Source: Prauserella alba (GTDB lineage Bacteria > Actinomycetota > Actinomycetes > Mycobacteriales > Pseudonocardiaceae). From it: DNA of 64,000 nucleotides. Each line of letters starts with the position of its first letter. Positions within the stretch are counted from its first letter, which is position 1. The DNA lies in the NCBI RefSeq assembly GCF_024171735.1, contig NZ_JAMTCH010000003.1, forward strand, positions 484,841-548,840. The letters are read 5' to 3'. The position numbers and the translations under genes were made by a program. The notes below the pieces were generated by a model. The model saw nothing but the letters and a program-made list of their open reading frames with translations, was not told where the DNA came from and searched no databases. Below, piece by piece: positions 26,407-33,458 of this stretch.

Positions 26407-28110
26407 ATGACCGACGACAGCCGGTACCGGCTCGCCGCCCCCGAACTCGCCCAGACCGCGACCGACGACCTTGCCTCGTGGGCGAACGACGAGCTCGCCG
26501 GGTTCCTCACCCGGCGGCCCGAGTCCCGCGACGAATACCGCACCGGCAGCGGAGTCCCGGTCGAGCGCGTGTACACGCCTGCCCACGTCGACGGCGATTG
26601 GCGCGACGTCGGCCTCCCGGGCCGCTATCCGTTCACCCGCGGGCCGTACCCGACGATGTACCGCGGTCGCACCTGGACGATGCGGCAGATCGCGGGATTC
26701 GGTCAGGCGGAGGAGACCAACGAACGGTTCCGGTACCTCATCGCACAAGGCCAGACCGGGCTGTCGATCGACTTCGACATGCCCACTCTCATGGGGCTCG
26801 ACAGCGACGACGCGATGAGCCTCGGCGAGGTGGGCCGGGAGGGCGTCGCCATCGACACGCTGCCGGACATGGAGGCGCTGTTCGACGATATCGACCTGGA
26901 GCAGATCAGCGTCTCGATGACGATCAATCCGTCGGCCTGGATTCTGCTGGCGATGTACGTCGCCGTCGCCGAGGAGCGTGGTTACGACCTCGACAAGCTG
27001 TCGGGAACCATCCAGAACGACATCCTCAAGGAGTACGTCGCACAGAAGGAATGGATCTTCCCCGTCGAACCGAGCATGCGGATCGTGCGGGACACGATCG
27101 GTTACTGCGCCGAGAACATGGCGCGCTACAACCCGGTGAACATCAGCGGCTATCACATCAGCGAGGCCGGTGCGAACGCACAGCAGGAGATCGCCTTCAC
27201 CATGGCGATCACCAAGGCCTACGTGGCCGATGCCGTGGCGACCGGACTCGACGTCGACTCGTTCGCTCCTCGGCTGTCCTTCTTCTTCGTCAGCCAGGCG
27301 GATCTGTTCGAGGAAGTGGCGAAATTCCGGGCGGTGCGGCGGTTCTATGCGCGCATGATGAAGGAGACCTTCGGCGCGCAGGATCCGGCGTCCATGCGGT
27401 TGCGTTTCCACGCGCAGACCGCGGCCGCGACACTGACGAAGCCGCAGCCGATGAACAACATCGTCCGCACGGCGCTCCAGGCGCTGTCGGCGGTACTCGG
27501 AGGCGCGCAGTCCCTGCACACCAACGGGCTGGACGAGGCGTACACGATCCCGAGCGAGCAGGCGATGAAGATCGCGCTGCGCACGCAACAGATCATCGCC
27601 GACGAGACCGGGGTGACCAGCGTGATCGACCCGCTGGGCGGTTCCTACTACGTCGAGCGCCTGACCGACACGCTGGAGGAGGGCATCGCCGACTACTTCA
27701 CGAAGATCGAGGAGCTCGGGGGTGTGGTCGCGGCGATCGAGCAGGGCTTCTTCCAGCGTGAGATCTCGGACAGTGCGTACGAGTTCGCGCGTCGTAAAGC
27801 GTCCGGTGATCGCCCGGTCATCGGCGTGAACAAACAGATCGACGCGGGCCAGGCCGAGAAGATCGAGACCCACGAGCTCGACCCGGAATCGGAGGCCCGG
27901 CAGATCTCGCGGCTGAAGCAGGTGCGGGATGCCCGGGACCCGGAGCGTGCCAAGCACGCCATGGAGCAGCTTCTCACCGCGGCAGCCGACCCGTCGGCGA
28001 ATCTGATGCCGGCGACGATCGAGGCCGTGAAGGCACATCTGTCGATGGGCGAGATCACCGGCGCACTGCGCGACGTGTTCGGCACCTACACGGAGACGCC
28101 CGTGTTCTGA
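26407..28110 (+). CDS. hcmA: 2-hydroxyisobutyryl-CoA mutase, catalytic large subunit (probable)
   Basis: 567 residues, the TIM-barrel substrate-binding part of an acyl-CoA mutase without a fused B12 domain. The discriminating active-site position after MRQ is Ile95 (RQIAGF), where methylmalonyl-CoA mutase has Tyr and isobutyryl-CoA mutase Phe. Asp122 (SIDFDMP) is 27 residues later, as Ile90 and Asp117 are in Aquincola HcmA. The C-terminus GTYTETPVF also recalls HcmA. The predicted reaction interconverts 2-hydroxyisobutyryl-CoA and 3-hydroxybutyryl-CoA by an adenosylcobalamin radical mechanism. AGGAGG precedes the ATG. Assignment over other small-chain mutases rests on these residues. Confidence 0.85.
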   Translation: MTDDSRYRLAAPELAQTATDDLASWANDELAGFLTRRPESRDEYRTGSGVPVERVYTPAHVDGDWRDVGLPGRYPFTRGPYPTMYRGRTWTMRQIAGFGQAEETNERFRYLIAQGQTGLSIDFDMPTLMGLDSDDAMSLGEVGREGVAIDTLPDMEALFDDIDLEQISVSMTINPSAWILLAMYVAVAEERGYDLDKLSGTIQNDILKEYVAQKEWIFPVEPSMRIVRDTIGYCAENMARYNPVNISGYHISEAGANAQQEIAFTMAITKAYVADAVATGLDVDSFAPRLSFFFVSQADLFEEVAKFRAVRRFYARMMKETFGAQDPASMRLRFHAQTAAATLTKPQPMNNIVRTALQALSAVLGGAQSLHTNGLDEAYTIPSEQAMKIALRTQQIIADETGVTSVIDPLGGSYYVERLTDTLEEGIADYFTKIEELGGVVAAIEQGFFQREISDSAYEFARRKASGDRPVIGVNKQIDAGQAEKIETHELDPESEARQISRLKQVRDARDPERAKHAMEQLLTAAADPSANLMPATIEAVKAHLSMGEITGALRDVFGTYTETPVF

Positions 28111-28164
28111 CCCAGCTCCGTCCCACTGTCCCCCTCTCAATGTCGAGAGTCGCCGGAGGTCGTC

Positions 28165-29835
28165 ATGTACCAACAGGTTCCCGATCCGCTGTGGGGCAGT
28201 CTGGGATGGTCCGCGCTCGTCGCGGCTCTTCCACTGCTCACGCTGTTCGTGTTGCTGGGCGTGTTCCGTATACGTGCGTGGCTCGCATCGCTGATCGGGC
28301 TCGGATTGTCCATTGTGGTGGCGGTGGCGGCGTACGGGATGCCGCCTTTCACCGCTGTGAACTCGGCGCTCGAAGGCGCGGCGTTCGGTCTGTTCCCTGC
28401 GCTGTGGATTGTGGTGAACGCGATCTGGATCTATCAGATGACGCGTGTGTCGGGGCACTTCGATGTCTTGCGGCGCGCGTTCTCGCGGATCAGCGACGAC
28501 CAGCGGGTGCAGGGCATCATCATCGCGTTCTCGTTCGGAGCGTTGCTCGAGGCGTTGGCGGGGTTCGGCGCGCCGGTGGCGATCTGTGCCGTGATGTTGG
28601 TAGCCGTCGGGCTCAAACCGGTCAAGGCCGCGACCGTGGCGTTGATCGCCAACACGGCTCCGGTGGCCTACGGCGCGGTGGCACTGCCGGTGATCACGCT
28701 GGCGAAGGTCACGGGCTTACCCCTGGACGACCTGTCGGCGATGACGGGGCGCCAGGTGCCGGTGCTGGCGCTGATCGTGCCGCTCGTGCTGGTCGTCGTG
28801 CTCGACGGCAAGCGCGGGTTGCGGGAGACCTGGCGCGAGGCGCTGGTGTGCGGCGCGGTTTTCGCCGTCGCCCAGTTCTTCATGGCGAACTACGGAGCGG
28901 TGCAGCTGACCGACATTGTCGCGGCGCTCGCGTCCGCGGCTGCGGTGCTCACGGTGGTGCGGTTGCGTAAGCGGCCGGCGGCCGGACCGGTGACGGACTC
29001 GGGAGGGCGCGCGCCCGTCGACGGTCCCGGCGCCGGACCGGTCGGCAGCGGGACCATCACCGCTGTGGAGACCGTCGCCGCCCCGTCCGACACACGTCTC
29101 GAGCGGCTGCGGTCGTTCGCACCGTACGCAACGATCATCGTGCTTTTCTCGGTGGCCGCCGTGCCGGCGATCGCGGATCTGCTCGATCGCACCACCGTTT
29201 CCTTCGACTGGCCCGGCCTCCACGTGGTCGACGCCGAGGGGCAGCCACTCAGCCTCGCCGAGTACAAGTTCGACTGGCTGGCCAGCAGCGGGACGGTACT
29301 GTTCGTCGCAGGCCTGCTGTCGATCCCGATGCTCGGGGTGCCGTTGCGTGAATCGGTGCGCGCGTTCGGAGATACCGTGCTGCAGCTCCGCACGGCAGGT
29401 GTGACGGTCATGGCGGTGCTCGGGCTCGCGTACGTGATGAACATGTCCGGGCAGACCGCGACGCTCGGCCTGCTGCTGGCAGGGGCGGGCGGTGCGTTCG
29501 CGTTCCTGTCGCCGTTGCTCGGCTGGTTCGGTACCGCCGTGACCGGGTCCGACACATCGGCCAATTCGCTCTTCGGTGCATTGCAGGTCAGTGCGGCCTC
29601 CGGGGCGGGACTCGACCCCGTCCTGATGGCTTCGGCCAACACCAGCGGCGGCGTGCTGGGCAAGATGGTGAGCCCGCAGAATCTCGCCATCGGCGCCAGC
29701 GCGGTCGGCCTCGCGGGACGGGAGGGCGAACTGTTCCGGAAGGTACTGGCGGCATCGGCGCTGTTCGTGCCGTTGATGTGCGTTCTCGTCTACCTGCAGT
29801 CCACGCCGGTGCTCTCGTGGATGGTGCCGTCGTGA
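28165..29835 (+). CDS. L-lactate permease (LldP) family transporter, candidate 2-hydroxy acid uptake
   Basis: 556 residues with about 12-14 membrane helices. Family segments: WIVVNAIWIYQMT near the start, EALAGFGAPVAI, NTAPVAYGAVA, SGQTATLG, FLSPLLGWFGTAVTGSDTSANSLFG and ANTSGGVLGKMVSPQNLAI. LldP proteins co-transport lactate or glycolate with protons. Placement directly after the mutase subunit suggests the alpha-hydroxy acid 2-hydroxyisobutyrate as cargo. A hydrophilic loop of about 40 residues sits mid-protein. Its stop overlaps the next gene by 4 bp. Confidence 0.88.
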   Translation: MYQQVPDPLWGSLGWSALVAALPLLTLFVLLGVFRIRAWLASLIGLGLSIVVAVAAYGMPPFTAVNSALEGAAFGLFPALWIVVNAIWIYQMTRVSGHFDVLRRAFSRISDDQRVQGIIIAFSFGALLEALAGFGAPVAICAVMLVAVGLKPVKAATVALIANTAPVAYGAVALPVITLAKVTGLPLDDLSAMTGRQVPVLALIVPLVLVVVLDGKRGLRETWREALVCGAVFAVAQFFMANYGAVQLTDIVAALASAAAVLTVVRLRKRPAAGPVTDSGGRAPVDGPGAGPVGSGTITAVETVAAPSDTRLERLRSFAPYATIIVLFSVAAVPAIADLLDRTTVSFDWPGLHVVDAEGQPLSLAEYKFDWLASSGTVLFVAGLLSIPMLGVPLRESVRAFGDTVLQLRTAGVTVMAVLGLAYVMNMSGQTATLGLLLAGAGGAFAFLSPLLGWFGTAVTGSDTSANSLFGALQVSAASGAGLDPVLMASANTSGGVLGKMVSPQNLAIGASAVGLAGREGELFRKVLAASALFVPLMCVLVYLQSTPVLSWMVPS

Positions 29836-30278
29836 CGGCTGCGCGGGATGCTGTCGACGAGGCGAACGCGACGCTCGGTGCGGCACTGTCGACGCTCGGT
29901 GTGCCCGCCGATCTCGAGGAGGTGTTGGGCGGGATCCAGCTGGAGCTGCTTCGGCTCGGCGACGCGCTCGACGGCGACGGCGAGGCACCGTCGAGCGCGC
30001 GGATTCGGAGTGCACTGGCCGACCATCCGCTCCCGCCGGAGCTGCCTCCCGGATTCACCGTGTCGGCGGGCTTCAGTTCGGCGGTGGGGCTGCTCAAACT
30101 CGCGCGGATAACCGCCGTACGGGCATCACGGACGGTGACTCGTGGAGCGGCCGATTATCTGAGTGCTCTCGCCGACTTGTTGCTCGCCTCGGCTGCGCGA
30201 ATCGATCGGGAAGAGCAGTGCGAGGTGCCGTTGGGAGTCTGTGGAGGTGTGGTCGGACCAACAGAGTGGTCACATTGA
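29832..30278 (+). CDS. Truncated PduO-type cobalamin adenosyltransferase-like protein
   Basis: 148 residues. The pattern DAVDEANATLG, IQLELLRLGDAL, ELPPGF...GLLKLARITAVRASRTV and YLSALADLLL follows the PduO/MMAB five-helix bundle (DELNxxLG, IQxxLxxLGxxL, LPPLxxFILPGG, ARxxxRRAERxV, YLNRLSDLLF). The N-terminal ATP-binding motif (GDxGxT) is absent, and the Asn/Arg/Ser of the NRLSD motif are replaced. It may be a degenerate enzyme or a non-catalytic B12-handling partner. The GTG overlaps the permease stop. The last bases lie in the -35 box of the next promoter. Confidence 0.6.
   Translation: MTAARDAVDEANATLGAALSTLGVPADLEEVLGGIQLELLRLGDALDGDGEAPSSARIRSALADHPLPPELPPGFTVSAGFSSAVGLLKLARITAVRASRTVTRGAADYLSALADLLLASAARIDREEQCEVPLGVCGGVVGPTEWSH
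30250..30260. promoter_or_regulatory. FadR-type operator 3
   Basis: TGGTCGGACCA, identical in form to operators 1 and 2, ends 14 bp before the -35 box of the promoter for the second FadR-type regulator. Confidence 0.65.
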
Positions 30279-30304
30279 CAGACCCGTGTGGTTCTGATTA
30301 CCTT
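30275..30304 (+). promoter_or_regulatory. Promoter of the riboswitch-regulator transcript
   Basis: -35 TTGACA (30275-30280), 18-bp spacer, -10 TACCTT (30299-30304). Transcription would begin near 30311, at the 5' edge of the cobalamin riboswitch. Confidence 0.6.
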
Positions 30305-30307
30305 GAG

Positions 30308-30404
30308 TGACAGATCGCGGAGTCGAGGAATTCCGGTGAGAACCCGGACCGGTCGCGCCACTGTGATCGGGGCGCCGTGCGGCGGCCCCGGAGGCAGACC
30401 CTCC
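30308..30404 (+). promoter_or_regulatory. Cobalamin (B12) riboswitch
   Basis: The conserved core is recognisable: GAGGAA, then TTCCGGTGAGAACCCGGA (30331-30348) matching the GGAA-CCGGTGxGAATCCGG block, then CGCGCCACTGTGA (30354-30366) matching the cobalamin-box sequence CCGCxACTGTxA. A GC-rich arm (30368-30389) and a closing GGAGGCAGACCCTCC segment (30390-30404) follow. The short peripheral arms suggest a compact subclass. The next gene is a GntR regulator, not a B12 transporter or synthesis gene. Which ligand form binds, and whether it acts on transcription or translation, cannot be told. Confidence 0.75.
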
Positions 30405-30455
30405 CTCCGCGCCCGTCCTTGATTGGGTCGCTCGAACCCAGAGGGAGGCACCACG

Positions 30456-30485
30456 ATGATGTTCAGCCCCGGGAGCCGATCGTGA
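30456..30485 (+). CDS. Nine-codon leader ORF overlapping the regulator start
   Basis: ATG-ATG-TTC-AGC-CCC-GGG-AGC-CGA-TCG then TGA, encoding MMFSPGSRS. It has its own GAGGGAGG ribosome-binding site 7-14 bases upstream, and its stop overlaps the GTG start of the regulator (GTGA). The regulator has no good ribosome-binding site of its own at that GTG, so translational coupling through this mini-ORF is plausible. It may alternatively mark an extended regulator start in another frame, but that frame is not conserved-looking. Confidence 0.4.
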   Translation: MMFSPGSRS

Positions 30486-31216
30486 CCAGCGACGCGGCGT
30501 GGGAGCCGGTCCGTCGTGTCCGTACCCATGAACAGGTACTGACCCAGATCCAGCAGAAGATCCTCGATGGCACGCTGCGTGCAGGGGAACGCCTGCCGAG
30601 CGAGCGCGAGCTGGTGAGCATGCTCGGAGTCAGCCGGACCAGCGTGCGCGAGGCGTTGCGTGCGCTCGAAGCCATGGGGATCGTCGAATCCCGCACGGGA
30701 TCCGGGCAGGATGCGGGCTCGGTGATCACCGCGACGTCCACTCCTGCGATGACGAACCTGCTGCGGTTGCACATCGCGCTGGCCAGGATCAGCCTGTCCG
30801 ACCTGGTCGACACCCGGGTCGAACTCGAGCGCAGCGCGGCCCGTGGGGCCGCGTCCGTGCGCACCGACGACGACCTGAGACACCTCGCGGAGCTGCTGGC
30901 CCAAATGCGGTCCACCGACTCCGATCCGCACGAGTTCAACGCTCTGGACACGGAGTTCCACGTGCTCATCGCGCGGATCTCCGGTAATGCGCTGGCCGTC
31001 GATCTGATGCAGGCGCTACGAGGTGCCGTCGAACACGAGATGGCCGAGACGTTCGCGCAGCTGGGGGACTGGCGTGCTGCGGCCGACGGGCTCATCGACG
31101 AGCACGAGGCGATCTACCGCGCGATCGAGAAGGGCAGCGGTGAACTGGCCGCAAACCTGGTCGCCGACCACATCACGACCTTCTACCGGGACCGCATCGC
31201 GGGCGGCGAGGACTGA
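30482..31216 (+). CDS. FadR-type GntR regulator (FCD domain) under a B12 riboswitch
   Basis: 244 residues: winged helix with canonical recognition helix (SRTSVREALRAL, about residues 46-57) and an FCD domain with metal-site motifs DTEFHVLI, DEHEAIY and ADHITTF. It is the more typical DNA-binder of the two FadR-type proteins flanking the mutase operon. It could bind the three TGGTCNGACCA sites. Its transcript starts with a cobalamin riboswitch, so its own level probably depends on B12. A strong terminator follows at 31382. Confidence 0.87.
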   Translation: MTSDAAWEPVRRVRTHEQVLTQIQQKILDGTLRAGERLPSERELVSMLGVSRTSVREALRALEAMGIVESRTGSGQDAGSVITATSTPAMTNLLRLHIALARISLSDLVDTRVELERSAARGAASVRTDDDLRHLAELLAQMRSTDSDPHEFNALDTEFHVLIARISGNALAVDLMQALRGAVEHEMAETFAQLGDWRAAADGLIDEHEAIYRAIEKGSGELAANLVADHITTFYRDRIAGGED

Positions 31217-31235
31217 GCGAGCGGCTCGGCGGGCC

Positions 31236-31330
31236 TTACAGCCGGTGGAAGCGCACCGCGTTGTCGTGGAAACAGTGCCCACTTCTCGGCGTCGGAGTAG
31301 TCCCGCGTGATCCCCTGAAACGGTCGGGAC
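31236..31330 (-). pseudogene. Relic of an amidohydrolase C-terminus
   Basis: Read on the minus strand, the frame gives FQGITRDYSDAEKWALF, and after one inserted T (in a TTT run) FHDNAVRFHRL-stop. This resembles the last about 28 residues of amidohydrolase-2 family proteins. Nothing recognisable lies upstream of about 31330. It is probably the remnant of a gene that once ended next to catA. Confidence is limited by the short length. Confidence 0.4.
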
Positions 31331-31381
31331 CTCGGCCGAATCCGGCAGCACGAACGGGAGTGTGCCGATCGGGGCCGCCGC

Positions 31382-31423
31382 GCTCACGGCCTCCGGCACC
31401 TGCGGGCACCGGAGGCCGTGAGC
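31382..31423. terminator. Perfect 15-bp stem-loop between the gntR gene and catA
   Basis: The left arm 31382-31396 (GCTCACGGCCTCCGG) is exactly complementary to 31409-31423, with a 12-nt loop. It lies just after the catA stop on the minus strand and after the regulator on the plus strand, so it probably works as a bidirectional terminator. Confidence 0.75.
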
Positions 31424-31436
31424 GGGTCAGCAGCCG

Positions 31437-32303
31437 TCAGGCCTTGACCGGGTCGAGTACGAAGCCGTAGTCGACCGCGACCGAGCCGTCGCCGGCGGGT
31501 TTCGGGGCGAGGATCAGCTCCGGTTTCACGGCCGAGGCGATGTCGTCGTCGTTGTGCTCGTCGCCGGGGAAGTACAGCTGGGCGGTCAGCAGCTCGTGGC
31601 CCGGCGCGGAGACCTTCACGTGGAGGTGGGCAGGCCGCCAGGCGTGCCAGCCCGCGGCGGCGATCAGCCTGCCGCAGGAGCCGTCGGTCGGAATCTGGTA
31701 GGGCGCGGGCTGGATCGTGGTGATCTCGAACCGGCCGCCCTCGCCCACGGTGAACGTGCCGCGCAGGTTCCACTGCGGCTGGCTCGGCTCGAACTGGCTG
31801 TAGTAGCCGTCGTTGTCGGCGTGCCACAGTTCGACCTTGGCGTCCTCCAGCGGAGTGCCGTCGGTGGCAGTGACCGTGCCGGTCCAGGTCAGCTTCGTGC
31901 CCTGCTCGTCCGCACGCATCGGGATGGTGCCGACACCGTTCTCGGCGCACTCGGGCGCGTCCGGAACGTAGTACGGGCCCTCGATCGTGCCCTTGCTGCC
32001 CTCACGGTGGTCCGTGGCGACCTCCTCGACGACGTGCTCGACCCACACGTCGAGGAACAGCGGCCATTCGCCGTCCTCGCCGACCTGGATCAGCCACGCC
32101 TTGAGCGCGTTGTACTCGTCGTAGGTGACCTTCTCCTCGCGGATCGTGTCGTGGATGGCCGACAACACCCGCTTGGCCAGCTTGTCCACCCGCGCCGGCG
32201 GGACGTCCTTGACGGCCTCGTACGGGTTCTTGTCGCTGGTGAAGTGCGCGGTGGCGTTGGCACCGGCGGCCGCGGCGGTGGGTTCGGCGGGAACGGTGGT
32301 CAT
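31437..32303 (-). CDS. catA: Catechol 1,2-dioxygenase
   Basis: 288 residues, intradiol ring-cleavage enzyme turning catechol into cis,cis-muconate. The four Fe(III) ligands are recognisable: Tyr168 (DGYYSQF), Tyr202 (PAPYQIP), and His226 and His228 (RPAHLHVKV). An N-terminal helical dimerisation domain (about 20-100) and the IEGPYYVPDAPE linker are typical. The ATG follows AAGGAGGATCCC. It is last in the minus-strand catR-catB-catA operon, 51 bp after catB. Confidence 0.95.
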   Translation of the reverse strand: MTTVPAEPTAAAAGANATAHFTSDKNPYEAVKDVPPARVDKLAKRVLSAIHDTIREEKVTYDEYNALKAWLIQVGEDGEWPLFLDVWVEHVVEEVATDHREGSKGTIEGPYYVPDAPECAENGVGTIPMRADEQGTKLTWTGTVTATDGTPLEDAKVELWHADNDGYYSQFEPSQPQWNLRGTFTVGEGGRFEITTIQPAPYQIPTDGSCGRLIAAAGWHAWRPAHLHVKVSAPGHELLTAQLYFPGDEHNDDDIASAVKPELILAPKPAGDGSVAVDYGFVLDPVKA

Positions 32304-32354
32304 GGGATCCTCCTTGATTCCGGTGTCGGGAGTGGTGGCCCTGCCGCCGGGGAC

Positions 32355-33458
32355 TCAGACGTCCTGCCGGTAGTGGGCGAGCTTGTCGGGGTCGATCTCG
32401 ACGCCGAGGCCCGTGCCGGGCCGGATGGCGAGTTCGCCGCCCGAGATCTGCAATGGTTCGGTGAGCAGGTCGTCGCTCATGTCCAGGAAGTTCGAGAGCT
32501 CACCGGCGCGCCGCGCGGTGAGTTCGAACGCCGCGCCGAACGCGACCGTGCACATCGACCCGAGCTGGCCGTCGATCTGGTTGCCCATCACGAGTTCGAG
32601 CCCCAGTCCTTCGGCCAGATGATGCGTCCGCTGCGCGAGGGTGAACCCGCTGCGGGCGACCTTGATGTTGATCGCGGTGGCCGAACCGCCCAGGATCTCG
32701 CGGGTGACATCGGCGGCGGTGACCGCCGACTCGTCGGCGATGAACGGAACATCCAACCTGGACACGAGCCAGCGCCGGCCCAGCACGTCGTCGGCGGGGG
32801 AGAGCTCCTCGGCGAACAGCAGGTCCAGGTCGGACATCTGCTGCATCGCCTTGGCCGACTCCGCCGCGGTCCACCCTCGGTTGCCGTCGACGTACAGCTC
32901 GACGCCCTCGCCGAGGTGTTCGCGCAGCGCCCGCACCACGGCGGTGTCCAGCGACACGGGACGCCTGCCGACCTTCACCTTGAACGTCGTGATGCCGTAC
33001 TCGTCCCGCATGCGTTCGGCCTCGGCCACCATGGCCGCCGGTTCGTCGAACCCGAGCATGTGCGAGACACGCATCCGGTCGGTGTACCCGCCGAGTAGTT
33101 CGCTCACCCCGACGTCGAGGCTGCGGCCGAGCGCATCCCACACGGCCATGTCGATCGCGGCCTTCGCGGCGGGATTGCCGACCGTGCGGTGCATCCGCGC
33201 ATGCATGGTCTCCCGTTCGAGCAGGCTCAGCCCCGTCAGCTGCGGCGCGAAGATCTGGTCGATCACGGCGATGATGCCGGTTTGCGTCTCCCCGTAGGTG
33301 AACGGCCGGGGCGGGGCCTCGGCGACACCGACGACGCCGTCGTCGGTGTGCACCCGCACCAGTACGTGCTCGGCCGCGTACACCTCGCCGGAGGCGAACT
33401 TCAGCGGCTTGCGGTAGGGGATGGCGAACGGGATCGCCTCGATCTGCGTGATCTTCAT
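32355..33458 (-). CDS. catB: Muconate cycloisomerase
   Basis: 367 residues, enolase superfamily, muconate-lactonising subgroup. The catalytic Lys pair is in FKVKVG, the metal ligands in YVDGNRG, FAEELS and ADESA, and the second Lys in INIKVARSG. It converts cis,cis-muconate to muconolactone. The next enzyme, CatC (muconolactone isomerase), is not found in this window. Its start overlaps the stop of the LysR gene (ATGA). Confidence 0.94.
   Translation of the reverse strand: MKITQIEAIPFAIPYRKPLKFASGEVYAAEHVLVRVHTDDGVVGVAEAPPRPFTYGETQTGIIAVIDQIFAPQLTGLSLLERETMHARMHRTVGNPAAKAAIDMAVWDALGRSLDVGVSELLGGYTDRMRVSHMLGFDEPAAMVAEAERMRDEYGITTFKVKVGRRPVSLDTAVVRALREHLGEGVELYVDGNRGWTAAESAKAMQQMSDLDLLFAEELSPADDVLGRRWLVSRLDVPFIADESAVTAADVTREILGGSATAINIKVARSGFTLAQRTHHLAEGLGLELVMGNQIDGQLGSMCTVAFGAAFELTARRAGELSNFLDMSDDLLTEPLQISGGELAIRPGTGLGVEIDPDKLAHYRQDV

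Noticed and set aside
26407-28110. Methylmalonyl-CoA mutase as the identity of the large subunit
   Set aside because: The Tyr of RQYAGF is replaced by Ile, the B12 domain is a separate 139-residue protein, and the Hcm-specific Asp is present.
30377-30481. N-terminal extension of the second FadR-type regulator
   Set aside because: The frame is open but crosses the riboswitch and gives a basic, non-conserved peptide; the GTG at 30482 yields a normal FadR-type length.
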